Shown piece after piece: positions 24,891 to 33,870 of a stretch of DNA of 64,000 nt. Source of the stretch: Bacillus sp. REN3 (GTDB taxonomy: Bacteria; Bacillota; Bacilli; Bacillales; Cytobacillaceae); the NCBI RefSeq assembly GCF_017912555.1, contig NZ_JAERSD010000003.1, positions 186,001-250,000 on the forward strand, given 5' to 3'. A model generated the notes under the pieces. The model ran no database searches, had not been told where the DNA came from, and worked only from the letters and a program-made list of their open reading frames with translations. Within the stretch, counting starts at the first letter, position 1; the number at the start of each line of letters is the position of its first letter. The translations under genes and the position numbers were made by a program.

Positions 24891-25823
24891 ATGAGAGAGG
24901 AAGAAAAAAAATCTTCTCAAGACAAAAGTATGAAACGCTTTTTCAAAAAGCGGTGGGTGTACCCAACAGTTTATATTGCTAGTGCCGCAATCATTCTAAC
25001 TGGTGTTCTCTGGTATCAAAATAGCGGTAGTAACGGTTCAGACCAGCTTGAATATAAAGCGTCTGACATGCCTGGCAAACAGTTCAACGATGAGCCAGCA
25101 CTTGAAGTGAACCGCGCGATGGAGAACTTCGTTATGCCAGTTGCGAATGAAGACGAAGCTGTCATCCAAATGGGATTCTATGATAATGACGGCAAAGCAG
25201 AAGAGCAGGAAGCCGCTCTAGTGTTCTATAATAATACGTACCATCCGAACACTGGAATCGACATCTCTTCAAAAGACGGCAAGGAGTTTGATGTTGTTGC
25301 GTCACTCAGTGGAACTGTCACAAATGTCATGGAAGATGAATTGCTTGGAAATGTCATCGAAATTGAACACGACAAAGGTATTGTAACACAATATCAGTCA
25401 GTAAAAGACTACCAAGTGAAGGTTGGCGACCAGGTTGAGCAAGGACAAGCCATCGCGACTTCTGGTACAAGCCAGATCAATGAAAAAGCTGGCAATCATG
25501 TACACTTTGAAATCCGGAAAGACAATGTCCCAGTCAACCCGCATGAGTACTTCAACAAGCCATTGAGCGCACTGCAAGAAGCTAAGATCACCGAGGAAAA
25601 GCCAGCATCCGATTCAGATGCAGGAAAGTCCGAAGAAGGAGCGTCTGATGAAGAAGGCTCCAACGAGGAAGGCGCTGAAAAAACAGCACCGGAAAAAAGC
25701 AAACCTGCTGAAGACAATGGAGAAAAAGAAGACACAGATAACAAGAAAGATGCTGATGGTGACAAGGAAGCAGACGAAGATACAGACACTTCTACTGACT
25801 CCGACACTTCAAGCAACTCATAA
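24891..25823 (+). CDS. spoIIQ: Stage II sporulation protein Q
   Basis: Forespore membrane protein that binds SpoIIIAH across the intermembrane space and is needed for engulfment and sigma-G activity. 310 residues from the ATG at 24891, after GAGGTG; MREEEKK is also the start of B. subtilis SpoIIQ. One membrane helix (about residues 25-43) precedes a degenerate LytM/M23 domain. The first zinc-site His is replaced (NTGIDIS where active enzymes have HxGxD) while HVHFEIRK is kept, as in B. subtilis, so it is probably not an endopeptidase. An unusually long Glu/Asp/Lys/Ser-rich tail covers about residues 235-310. Confidence 0.93.
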   Translation: MREEEKKSSQDKSMKRFFKKRWVYPTVYIASAAIILTGVLWYQNSGSNGSDQLEYKASDMPGKQFNDEPALEVNRAMENFVMPVANEDEAVIQMGFYDNDGKAEEQEAALVFYNNTYHPNTGIDISSKDGKEFDVVASLSGTVTNVMEDELLGNVIEIEHDKGIVTQYQSVKDYQVKVGDQVEQGQAIATSGTSQINEKAGNHVHFEIRKDNVPVNPHEYFNKPLSALQEAKITEEKPASDSDAGKSEEGASDEEGSNEEGAEKTAPEKSKPAEDNGEKEDTDNKKDADGDKEADEDTDTSTDSDTSSNS

Positions 25824-25840
25824 TACAATCTAAATGTTCG

Positions 25841-25870
25841 ATCCGCCTGGCAACCAGCGCGGATTTTCTT
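25841..25870 (+). terminator. Terminator after spoIIQ
   Basis: ATCCGCCTGG and CCAGCGCGGAT arms with a CAA loop, followed by TTTTC. It starts 17 nt after the spoIIQ stop. Confidence 0.7.
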
Positions 25871-25878
25871 ATTTTAAC

Positions 25879-25985
25879 GCATTGCCCCGATGGTGCTCTG
25901 CCGCATTGCATGAGAACGCATTGCCTCGGTGGTGCTCTGCCACATTGCATGAGAACGCATTGCCTCGATGGTGTTCCGCCCTTTC
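25879..25985. repeat. 39-bp tandem repeat, about 2.7 copies
   Basis: GCATTGCC units start at 25879, 25918 and 25957 with GATGGTGCTCTGCC following. The remaining sequence to about 26240 is noncoding and shows no other feature I can name. Confidence 0.7.
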
Positions 25986-26242
25986 CGAACGAACGCTATA
26001 CCACGTGATAGGTGGAACCCTGGGATCAACCCTCTAGAATCCACGCTTTCCCCCATTGAGTTTCTCCCTCCCCAAATAACCGTTTTACTCGCTGGGTTCA
26101 CCTCGCTCCGGATCAAAACCAGAATCAAGGCAAACGGAGTGCAAAGCACCCACACTTGGTCCACTCCGAATCAGTCCTTCAATTTTCCAGATAAGCGCAC
26201 AATTGATAAAAAAACTGAACCGCGGGAGCTGGTCTTTTCCAT

Positions 26243-26270
26243 TTGGGATGCAGTAAATCTATGGTAAAAT
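26243..26270 (+). promoter_or_regulatory. Promoter of the pbpC-like gene
   Basis: TTGGGA (26243-26248), a 16-nt spacer and TAAAAT (26265-26270) preceded by TG, an extended -10. It lies 22 nt upstream of the coding start. Confidence 0.5.
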
Positions 26271-26292
26271 CAAACGGGAGGAGGGGTTACAT

Positions 26293-28290
26293 ATGAAAAA
26301 GCTATTGCTTTTTATATTGTCCGCCCTGGTTGCGGCCGGCATTGCAGGCTGCAGCAAGGAGCCGGCGCCTGAGGAACGGTTCGCGCAGTATGTAAAGTTA
26401 TGGAACGACCAGAATTTCGAAGAGATGTATGGTTATTTATCAAAGGAAGCGAAGGATTCTGTCACCAAAGATGAATTTGTCAGCCGTTATAATAAAATTT
26501 ACAAAGATTTGGAGATTCAAAACCTGAAAGTCAGCTACAAAAAGCCTGATGAAGAGAAGAAGAGGAAAGAAGAAAAGGCCAGCCTGCCGTTTTCGGTAAA
26601 AATGGACAGTGTGGGCGGCCCGATTGAATTTGACCATAAAGCCGCTTTTATAAAAGAGGAGCGGGATGGCAAAGACAACTGGTATCTTGACTGGAATCCG
26701 ACTTATATTTTTCCCGACCTTGAAAAGGGGGATAAAATCAACTTTAAAAACGTGAAAGCCCAACGGGGGCAAATACTCGACCGCGCTGGAAACGGGCTTG
26801 CCATTAACGGAACCGCACTGGAGATTGGTGTGGTGCCGGGCCAACTGGGCGGGCAAAAAGCGCAGACAATCACCAAACTAGCTGAACTGCTTGACATGCC
26901 GGCAGACCAGATCAATAAAGCAATGAATGCCAGCTGGGTAAAACCGGAGTATTTCGTGCCGCTGAAAAAGATTTCGAGCACGGATAAAGCGCTTCATGAA
27001 AAGCTGTTTGCGCTTGACGGAGTCACGAACAAAAAGGCCGATGCCCGTGAATATCCATATGGGGAAGCCCTTTCCCATTTGATTGGCTATATCGGCCCGG
27101 TAACGGCGGATGATCTGGAAAAATTGGAGGGCAAAGGCTATACGGCCAATGATATGATTGGGCGCCGCGGACTCGAACAGGTTCTCGAAGATCAATTAAA
27201 AGGGACCAATGGAGTCAGGATTTCCATCGTCAAGAAGGACGGAACCGAAAAAATCCTTGCTGAAAAACCGGTAGAGGATGGACAGGATGTCCAGCTGACA
27301 ATCGACGTAGTTGCCCAGCAGCAGCTGTATGACCAGCTGAAGGGAGAAGCTGGCATGGCGGCAGCACTTCATCCGACAACAGGCGAAACGCTGGCATTAG
27401 TCAGCGCGCCAGGTTTTGACCCGAACGCCATGGCGCTTGGGATCTCGCAAAACAAGCGTGAGGAATTGGAAAAGAATCCGCTTCAGCCGTTCCTGAACAG
27501 GTTCAAGCTTACGTATGTCCCAGGTTCAGTAATCAAGCCGATCACCGCGGCAATCGGCCTGGAAAGCGGCAAACTCAAGCTCGATACAGCGTATAAAATT
27601 ATTGATAAACAGTGGCAAAAGGATGCATCGTGGGGGGAATACAAGGTCACAAGATATTCCAATGTCGTCGGGAACATTGACCTGGAAAAAGCGCTTGTTT
27701 ATTCGGATAATATTTACTTTGCGATGGCAGCGCTGCAAATGGGGACGAATACATTTGCCGAAGGCTTGAAAAAGTTCGGTTTCGAAGACCAGCCCGAATA
27801 CCTGTATCCAATGGAAGCATCCCAAATCGGCAAGCTTGACAGCGAAATGCGGGTGGCGGATTCAGGCTATGGACAGGGACAGGTGGAGATGAACATCTTG
27901 CATTTAGCCGCAGCCTATACACCTTTAGTCAATAATGGCAACCTGATCAAGCCGGTCCTCAAAAAGGATGATAAACAAGGCCAGGTATGGAAGGAAGGCG
28001 TCGTCAGCAAGGAAAATGCCGCAGCACTCAACAGCATGCTGAGGAAAGTCGTCACCGACCCAAAAGGCACTGCCCATAACGCCCAGATGGCTGAACTGCC
28101 GCTTGCGGGTAAAACCGGAACAGCAGAAATCAAGGAAAAGCAGGGCGAAAAAGGGAAGGACCTTGGCTGGTTCGTCGCCTACAATCCAGAGTCGCCCGAT
28201 ATGATCGTCTCGATGATGGTAGAAGACTCCGGCTCGAAGGAAGTCGTTGACCGGGTGAAGGGTTTTTACAAGATGAACAAACAGGATTGA
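26293..28290 (+). CDS. pbpC: Penicillin-binding transpeptidase lipoprotein (PBP3 / MecA-like)
   Basis: Class B penicillin-binding protein, 665 residues, closest to B. subtilis PbpC (PBP3). It has a lipoprotein signal with lipobox GIAGC (Cys near residue 20). An NTF2-like MecA N-terminal domain spans about residues 28-145 (EERFAQYVKLWNDQNFEEMY). The dimerisation domain spans about 150-310 (RGQILDRAGNGLAINGTA, GRRGLEQ). The transpeptidase domain holds all three motifs: SVIK with Ser412, YSDN and KTGTAE. It is expected to sit outside the cytoplasmic membrane and cross-link peptidoglycan. The architecture is that of staphylococcal PBP2a, but such proteins are native to Bacillaceae, so beta-lactam resistance cannot be inferred. 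Confidence 0.9.
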   Translation: MKKLLLFILSALVAAGIAGCSKEPAPEERFAQYVKLWNDQNFEEMYGYLSKEAKDSVTKDEFVSRYNKIYKDLEIQNLKVSYKKPDEEKKRKEEKASLPFSVKMDSVGGPIEFDHKAAFIKEERDGKDNWYLDWNPTYIFPDLEKGDKINFKNVKAQRGQILDRAGNGLAINGTALEIGVVPGQLGGQKAQTITKLAELLDMPADQINKAMNASWVKPEYFVPLKKISSTDKALHEKLFALDGVTNKKADAREYPYGEALSHLIGYIGPVTADDLEKLEGKGYTANDMIGRRGLEQVLEDQLKGTNGVRISIVKKDGTEKILAEKPVEDGQDVQLTIDVVAQQQLYDQLKGEAGMAAALHPTTGETLALVSAPGFDPNAMALGISQNKREELEKNPLQPFLNRFKLTYVPGSVIKPITAAIGLESGKLKLDTAYKIIDKQWQKDASWGEYKVTRYSNVVGNIDLEKALVYSDNIYFAMAALQMGTNTFAEGLKKFGFEDQPEYLYPMEASQIGKLDSEMRVADSGYGQGQVEMNILHLAAAYTPLVNNGNLIKPVLKKDDKQGQVWKEGVVSKENAAALNSMLRKVVTDPKGTAHNAQMAELPLAGKTGTAEIKEKQGEKGKDLGWFVAYNPESPDMIVSMMVEDSGSKEVVDRVKGFYKMNKQD

Positions 28291-28298
28291 GATGAAAG

Positions 28299-28362
28299 TC
28301 CGGCCAGGGTGGAATCCTGGCACTCGAAGTGATGCTTGGAGTGCCAGCTGAAGGAAGCCGGA
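28299..28362 (+). other. Three-way-junction-like structure downstream of pbpC
   Basis: TCCGGC (28299) pairs with GCCGGA (28357-28362). Inside lie CCAGG/CCTGG and the 9-bp CTGGCACTC/GAGTGCCAG hairpins, which share the CTGG and are mutually exclusive in part. It begins 9 nt after the stop codon. It may be a 3' UTR structure; no known RNA family was recognised. Confidence 0.35.
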
Positions 28363-28452
28363 GGCTCTCTCCATCAAAGAAGCTTTAGCCCGGTCTATAG
28401 GATATCGCAGGCTGCGGGCAGGTCCGTCGGCCGCTTATACACTTTATAAAAG

Positions 28453-28489
28453 AAGGAGCGCATGGAATTCACCTGCGTTCCTTTTTCGT
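28453..28489 (+). terminator. Terminator downstream of pbpC
   Basis: AAGGAGCGCA and TGCGTTCCTT pair over 10 bp with one G-U, followed by TTTTT. It would end the pbpC transcript and its ~160-nt structured tail. Confidence 0.7.
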
Positions 28490-28501
28490 TATGGCTGTGT
28501 T

Positions 28502-28636
28502 GATTTTGATTGTCGGTTTTCCGCTCAAGACACTTCCTTTTTCGCTAGCCTCCTCGGCACTCTGCGTCCCGGGGTCTACCCATGCCCCTACCTTCCGCCG
28601 GAGACTTCGTGCCTGCCACTCCTAACTAAAGTAATG
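28502..28636. repeat. Dispersed intergenic element, reverse copy of the outer element at 6090-6466
   Basis: GTTGATTTT..TTTTCCGCTCAAGACA at the left and CCTTCCGCCGGAGACTTCG near the right, with GCCTCCTCGGCACTCTGCG between, match the reverse complement of the 6090-6466 outer element in order, though degenerate. Nothing coding is visible between it and the small gene at 28869. Confidence 0.5.
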
Positions 28637-28868
28637 TTTCATTTTAATTTTTTTTCGACATCTCCCCTCCCCCTCGAACAAGCCAAAAACCTCCTAGTTT
28701 TCTAATGCGAAAGTCACCTGCCGGAAAAAAATCGACATAGAAAGCGATTACAATTAGCTAAATTAACATCTTGACCTGCATGGTCATTATATGGATAATG
28801 AAATTAAAAATTTTCTAAAGATTTAGTTAAATTAGGACCGGCCAATAATACAAACCAAAGATGGGGGA

Positions 28869-29057
28869 ATGACATTGATTATACTTATAGGCTTGATGGT
28901 TATTACTGGAGTCAGTCTGTTTCTCGGATTGAGGCGAAACAAGCTGATCTTCCTCGCCCTTCCATTCATCAGCATTTTTCTTTATTTCCTCGTCGAAATC
29001 ATCAAGGTGCCCGCTCCATTTTTTGATACGGTCAAATTCATCTTCAGCCTCGGCTGA
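28869..29057 (+). CDS. Small two-helix membrane protein, unknown function
   Basis: 62 residues, nearly all hydrophobic: helix one about residues 3-19, then RRNK, and helix two about 26-45, with a C-terminal DTVKFIFSLG. The ATG at 28869 is close behind GGGGG; the TTG at 28875 has better spacing (7 nt) and is an alternative. No family could be named. Such short hydrophobic proteins are common in Bacillaceae. Whether it is translated rests on the ribosome site and the membrane-protein-like composition. Confidence 0.55.
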   Translation: MTLIILIGLMVITGVSLFLGLRRNKLIFLALPFISIFLYFLVEIIKVPAPFFDTVKFIFSLG

Positions 29058-29146
29058 TTATCCTGATAGTCACGTTCTTTGCGTCCACATTTGAATAATC
29101 CGCACCTCACCCAAGATTTTCCCATCAAGACTGCAATGGTATTGGC

Positions 29147-29171
29147 TTTGCCCTGGCAAAGTTCATATAAT
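29147..29171 (+). promoter_or_regulatory. Possible promoter/operator before the DUF4212 operon
   Basis: TATAAT at 29166-29171 with only a weak -35. A perfect 14-bp dyad TTTGCCCTGGCAAA (29147-29160) lies where a repressor or activator could bind. It is about 104 nt upstream of the first gene. Confidence 0.35.
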
Positions 29172-29274
29172 ACAAATTCTCATAAAGGGAGTGGAAGTTT
29201 TACAATATAGGACTTTAAAAATGCCGTGTCGGGAATTCCAAAGGGGATAAGCAATTCACAAAGGGGTGTAATGT

Positions 29275-29577
29275 TTGAAGAAAATTGATAAGGCAGTCGC
29301 AGATTCATATTTCCGGGAAAAAACACGCTACATGTTCATTTACCTGGCTATCTGGTTCCTCGTTTCGTTCGGGGTAGTCCTGCTCGCTAAGCCGTTCAGC
29401 AAATTGTCGATTGGCGGTTTCCCGTTCCACTATTTCATGGGGGCACAGGGGGCGGTCATTACCTTCATCATCCTGCTGTTTGTCAATGCGAAAGTCAGCG
29501 ATGGAATTGACAAAAAGTACGGCATCGATGAAACGGCGAATATCAGACTGAGCGAGGGGAAAACAGTCGACCATTAA
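29275..29577 (+). CDS. DUF4212 small subunit of a sodium:solute symporter
   Basis: 100 residues, two membrane helices (about 18-37 and 51-71) with the family's FPFHYFMGAQGAV loop. DUF4212 proteins are encoded directly before SSS-family symporters and are taken to be their small subunit. TTG start, 6 nt after AAGGGGTG (29261-29268). A small hairpin (GGCGC/GCGCC, about 29603-29616) separates it from the large subunit and may set the ratio of the two. Confidence 0.88.
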   Translation: MKKIDKAVADSYFREKTRYMFIYLAIWFLVSFGVVLLAKPFSKLSIGGFPFHYFMGAQGAVITFIILLFVNAKVSDGIDKKYGIDETANIRLSEGKTVDH

Positions 29578-29658
29578 AGGACGTAAAGAAAATGTAAAAA
29601 AAGGCGCAAAAGCGCCAACGAGGGGTCAAAAGGAGCAGTTAAATAAAGGGGGAGAACT

Positions 29659-31329
29659 TTGGATACACAATTCTTGGTCTCATTATCTATCATTTTAGCG
29701 ACATTCGCTTTGTATATTGGAATAGCTCTCTATAATAAAGCGAAAGCGACTTCGGATTTCTATGTTGCGGGCCGCGGCGTTCCGCCAATATTCAATGGAA
29801 TGGCCATCGGTGCTGACTGGATGAGCGCGGCATCGTTCATCGGGATGGCGGGTACGATCATGCTGCTCGGTTATGATGGACTTGCCTATATTATGGGATG
29901 GACAGGCGGTTATCTGCTATTGACGTTCCTGCTTGCACCGCAGCTGAGGAAGTATGGGCGCTACACGGTGCCTGAATTCATCGGCGACCGTTTCAACAGC
30001 CATACCGCACGCATCATCGCCGCAGTCTGCACGATCATCATCAGCTTTACCTATTCGATTGGCCAGCTGTCCGGGTCAGGGGTTGTCATCGGCCGTCTGT
30101 TCGAGATCGATGCGAAGCTCGGCACGATGATCGGCGTCGTGCTGATCGCATTCTACGCTGCGTTCGGCGGCATGAAGGGCATTACCTGGACACAGGTTGC
30201 CCAGTATATCATCTTGATCCTTGCCTACTTGATACCGGTGATCTTCATGTCCCTGCAGATCACGAACAACCCTCTGCCATGGCTTTCGTATGGCGAGCTT
30301 GTCGGAAAAATGGGTGAGCTTGACCGCGAACTCGGGATCTCTGAATACTTCGCTCCATTCACGAACGGGACAAAGTGGCAGTTCCTTGCCTTGATGTTCA
30401 CCTTGATGGCAGGGACCGCGGGCCTTCCGCATGTCATCGTCCGTTTTTACACGGTTTCAACGATGAAGGCTGCCCGCTGGTCTGGTGCATGGGCGCTCCT
30501 GTTCATTGGTTTGCTTTACCTTTCGGCACCGGCTTATGCGGCGTTTTCCCGTTTCATCTTGATGACGAAGGTTGCCGGCAGCAAAATAACCGAGCTTCCT
30601 TCCTGGACAAAAACATGGGTCGATACCGGGAAGCTTCAGCTGGCTGATGGCAATGGCGATGGCGTGCTGCAATGGAATGAATTGATCATTTCCAACGATA
30701 TCGTTGTCATGGCTACACCGGAAATCGCCAATCTTGGCATTTTTGTCATCGGGCTTGTCGCCGCAGGTGCGATGGCGGCTGCCCTGTCCACGGCTGGCGG
30801 ATTGATGATCGCGATTTCTTCCTCTTTTGCGCATGACATATACTACCGCGTCCTGAAGCCTGATGCCACGGAAAAAACGCGCCTGAATGTCGCGCGGATA
30901 TCTATTGTCGTCGCAACATTGCTTGCTGGGATCATCGCCCTTAATCCTCCAGGAGCGATCACGCAAATCGTTGCCTGGGCATTCGCGCTTGCGACCGGAA
31001 CTTTCTTCCCGGCGCTCGTACTCGGTGTCTGGTGGAAACGATCGAATTCCCAGGGGGTCATTGCAGGCCTGCTGGTCGGCCTTGCCGTTACGCTCGGCTA
31101 CATCTTCGCCGCAAAATACGGCGGCTTCACAATCCTTGGCATCATCGATACCGGAGCGGGAGTGTTTGGCGCAACAGCCGCCATCCTCGCCAACGTCATT
31201 GTTTCGCTGGCGACGAAAGCACCATCGCAAAAAATTCAGGAGGAAGTACTCGACCTTCGCTATCCTGAACAAATGGTGTATAAGAATGGCGAAGTGTGGA
31301 TGAATGAAGATGGAACAAAAGCAATTTAA
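29659..31329 (+). CDS. Sodium:solute symporter, ActP/acetate-permease-like
   Basis: SSS-family cation/solute symporter, 556 residues, about 13 membrane helices, TTG start. The N-terminal DFYVAGRGVPPIFNGMAIGADWMSAASFIGM and the helix-3 GRYTVPEFIGDRF are typical of the ActP/VC2705 branch, which partners with DUF4212 proteins. A charged periplasmic-type loop at about residues 313-345 includes DGNGDGVLQWNELI, an EF-hand-like Asp-rich sequence. The substrate is unknown; acetate, other short organic acids or proline-like solutes are possible. It overlaps the next gene by 26 nt. Confidence 0.88.
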   Translation: MDTQFLVSLSIILATFALYIGIALYNKAKATSDFYVAGRGVPPIFNGMAIGADWMSAASFIGMAGTIMLLGYDGLAYIMGWTGGYLLLTFLLAPQLRKYGRYTVPEFIGDRFNSHTARIIAAVCTIIISFTYSIGQLSGSGVVIGRLFEIDAKLGTMIGVVLIAFYAAFGGMKGITWTQVAQYIILILAYLIPVIFMSLQITNNPLPWLSYGELVGKMGELDRELGISEYFAPFTNGTKWQFLALMFTLMAGTAGLPHVIVRFYTVSTMKAARWSGAWALLFIGLLYLSAPAYAAFSRFILMTKVAGSKITELPSWTKTWVDTGKLQLADGNGDGVLQWNELIISNDIVVMATPEIANLGIFVIGLVAAGAMAAALSTAGGLMIAISSSFAHDIYYRVLKPDATEKTRLNVARISIVVATLLAGIIALNPPGAITQIVAWAFALATGTFFPALVLGVWWKRSNSQGVIAGLLVGLAVTLGYIFAAKYGGFTILGIIDTGAGVFGATAAILANVIVSLATKAPSQKIQEEVLDLRYPEQMVYKNGEVWMNEDGTKAI

Positions 31330-33190
31330 GGAAATCATCCAGGCTGTGCAGTACCACCCGATTTTCCAGGGGGTGGGCGAAAGCACAGCCCTTTCCCTTG
31401 TCGAGGAATGTGAAATCCTCACCTATTCAGGAAAAGAAATGATGCTCCGGGCAGACACGCCACGCCAGGGACTTTTGCTGATAATGGAAGGAATCGCGGA
31501 AGTCTTTGTTAAAAATGGAGATGGATACGAAGAGGTTCTCGAGGTCATCCAAAAAGGGGAAATCGTTGGTTTTTCCAGTCTGGCTGAATTCCTGGGCTTA
31601 TCGAAAATGGAGAAGTCACAGTCGACCGTCGATGTGAGGGCAATCGAAGAAGTCAAAGCGCTGCTCATCCCTTTTTCCGTCCTGGCGAAAAGATGGGATG
31701 ACCAGGGTGTCCATGATTATTTGCTGACCCAGGTCGCCATCCGCCTGAAGGACGTATACGGATCGCTGGCAGAGCAGGTGAAAATGGCAAAGGGGATGGG
31801 CCAGAGTGAAACGATCCTTACAAGGGTACAGGATTTGATGACGGAAAAAATAGTATCCGTCCATCCGGGAACGAAAATCCAGGAAACAGCCCAGATAATG
31901 GCAGAGAACCGGTCGAGCTCTGTCCTTGTAGTTGAGGGGAAAGAACTCATGGGCATCATCACTGAACGCGATATCGTCGAGAGGGTCGTCGCGAGCGGCC
32001 TCACCTACCAGGAGGCATCAAAGGCGGTGATGACAAAAAACCCCGTCACGATTTCGCGGTTCGCCTACTATTATGATGCTTTTTCCGAGATCCTTTTAAA
32101 AGGAATCAAGCACCTGCCTGTTGTCGACAATGGCGAAATCCATGGAATTGTTACCCTGACAGATCTTCTCAGGAAAAAGAATGATAGTGTCATGAAGACA
32201 ATCAAGAAAATCGAGCAGGCTGATGAAGAAACCCTGCCTGATGTAAAAGCTGCCATTTACGACATAACGGAGACGCTTCTGAAGGAGCAGGTGCCGGTGA
32301 TCACCTTGCTGGGCATCATCACCAGGCTGTATGATCGCCTGATCAACCGGGCTGTGGAACTTTCCGTGGAGGCATTGCGGAAAAATGGACTCACGCAGCC
32401 AGCCCCGTTCGCGTTCTACCTGATGGGCTCAAGCGGCCGTGGCGAGCAATTCATGCTGACTGACCAGGATCATTTCCTCGTCTATGGGGGGACAGAGAAT
32501 CATGTGTATTTTGAAAAGCTGGGAACCGAAATCACGAACAAGCTGGAACATGCAGGGTACGCACGCTGCAAAGGGCTGATGATGTCGAGCGAACAGCGGT
32601 GGAGGGGAAGCGTGCTTCAGTGGCAGGACAGAGTCCGATCATGGATGCTCCAATCGACAAACGATAACCTGCTGCTTGCCCAGAATTTTTTCTCGTATCG
32701 ATTTGTTTCGGGCGACACCTCCTTGCACAGGGAGTTCGAGGAGGGCATCGCCGAGTTGCTTGATCGTTCGCGGATTTTTTTATACAGGATGGCACAGGCG
32801 GAAAAGGAGCAGGAAATCCCGTCCCTGGACCAGCCGATCAAAGCGCTGTTCAAGCTCGGCCGCAAAAGCATCGATATGAAAAAAGAAATCTTGTTCCCAT
32901 TCCATCATAGCCTCCAGATCCTATCGCTCTATTACGGTATGATAAATGGAACCCCACTTGAAAAAGTTAACGCGTTAAAGGAAAAAGGGATTCTTACCGA
33001 AGGATTCTCCGAGGATTTGAAGGAAGCATTCAGCCATGTCCTTGAACTCTACATCCGGCAAAGGTGGCATCATGGCAGCACGGTATTGATTTTCACGACG
33101 ATGTCAACGAGGCAGAAGGAAGAATTGATTCTCAGCCTCCGGACAATGCGTGAACTGCAGGGACAAGTATTTGCAAGGTTCTCGATGTAG
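31304..33190 (+). CDS. Cyclic-nucleotide-binding / CBS / DUF294 putative nucleotidyltransferase
   Basis: 628 residues with three modules. An N-terminal cNMP-binding fold covers about residues 15-145 (MLRADTPRQGLLLIMEGIAEVF). Paired CBS domains cover about 170-300 (VHPGTKIQETAQIMAENRSSSVLVV, then HGIVTLTDLLRKK). A GlnD/DUF294-type nucleotidyltransferase domain follows (about 360-480) with GSSGRGEQFMLTDQDHFLV, and then a DUF294 C-terminal domain. The start lies inside the symporter gene, implying coupling. It probably senses a nucleotide or metabolite and regulates the symporter; that is inference. An ATG at 31310 is an alternative start. Confidence 0.85.
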   Translation: MKMEQKQFKEIIQAVQYHPIFQGVGESTALSLVEECEILTYSGKEMMLRADTPRQGLLLIMEGIAEVFVKNGDGYEEVLEVIQKGEIVGFSSLAEFLGLSKMEKSQSTVDVRAIEEVKALLIPFSVLAKRWDDQGVHDYLLTQVAIRLKDVYGSLAEQVKMAKGMGQSETILTRVQDLMTEKIVSVHPGTKIQETAQIMAENRSSSVLVVEGKELMGIITERDIVERVVASGLTYQEASKAVMTKNPVTISRFAYYYDAFSEILLKGIKHLPVVDNGEIHGIVTLTDLLRKKNDSVMKTIKKIEQADEETLPDVKAAIYDITETLLKEQVPVITLLGIITRLYDRLINRAVELSVEALRKNGLTQPAPFAFYLMGSSGRGEQFMLTDQDHFLVYGGTENHVYFEKLGTEITNKLEHAGYARCKGLMMSSEQRWRGSVLQWQDRVRSWMLQSTNDNLLLAQNFFSYRFVSGDTSLHREFEEGIAELLDRSRIFLYRMAQAEKEQEIPSLDQPIKALFKLGRKSIDMKKEILFPFHHSLQILSLYYGMINGTPLEKVNALKEKGILTEGFSEDLKEAFSHVLELYIRQRWHHGSTVLIFTTMSTRQKEELILSLRTMRELQGQVFARFSM

Positions 33191-33203
33191 AAAGGATGAG
33201 GGC

Positions 33204-33869
33204 ATGTTTTTCCAGCGCAAGAATATTTCCTGCTCACTGAAATACGACACAGTTCCATTATCGACGCCAATTGATGAGTTATGTTTCATCGTGTTCGACA
33301 CCGAGACGACCGGCTTCCAGGTGGCGGCAACAGACCGGCTGATCGAAATTGGCGCGGTTCCGGTCAACGGCCACCATGTGATCGAATCCGATCGTTTCCA
33401 GACATACGTCAATCCGGAACGACAAATTTCTCGGGAAATAATCGAACTTACTTCGATTACAAACGAGCAGGTAGCCGAAGCCCCAAAGGCAGCCGATGCC
33501 ATTTCAAGTTTCTTTGATTATGTGGAATCGCGCGAAGCGGTCTGTCTTGTCGGCCATTATGTCAGCTTCGATACGCTTGTATTGAAAAGTGAATTGAAAC
33601 GAGAAAAAAGGTCATTGAAAAAGCTATTCACGATTGACACACTCGATCTGATCGGCTTCATTGCCCCCTCTTACGATATGCGCGACCTCGAACGTTACGC
33701 AATGGCTTTCGGCACGAGGATCTATGACCGGCACCGCGCGATCGGCGATGCCCTGACCACCGCTTATCTGTTCACCGAGCTTCTCCAGCAGTTCAAAGCG
33801 AGAGGATTCACAACCTGGGGCGAACTCATCAAAGCAACCGACAGCCAAAGCAGAGCCCTGCAATTTTAA
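33204..33869 (+). CDS. DnaQ-like 3'-5' exonuclease
   Basis: DEDDh-family exonuclease, 221 residues. ExoI is FDTETTG (Asp32, Glu34), ExoII lies in VGHYVSFDTLVL and ExoIII is HRAIGDALTTAYL with the general-base His. The ATG at 33204 follows AAGGATGAGGG. It is the last gene of the symporter/DUF294 operon (13 nt after DUF294). DUF294 genes are often next to such exonucleases, in agreement with this order. Nucleic-acid substrate unknown. Confidence 0.88.
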   Translation: MFFQRKNISCSLKYDTVPLSTPIDELCFIVFDTETTGFQVAATDRLIEIGAVPVNGHHVIESDRFQTYVNPERQISREIIELTSITNEQVAEAPKAADAISSFFDYVESREAVCLVGHYVSFDTLVLKSELKREKRSLKKLFTIDTLDLIGFIAPSYDMRDLERYAMAFGTRIYDRHRAIGDALTTAYLFTELLQQFKARGFTTWGELIKATDSQSRALQF

Positions 33870-33870
33870 A

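Noticed and set aside
28300-28490. T-box riboswitch, because of AGGGTGGAA followed by a terminator
   Set aside because: The full T-box sequence AGGGTGGNACCGCG is absent, no specifier loop is seen, and no amino-acid gene follows.
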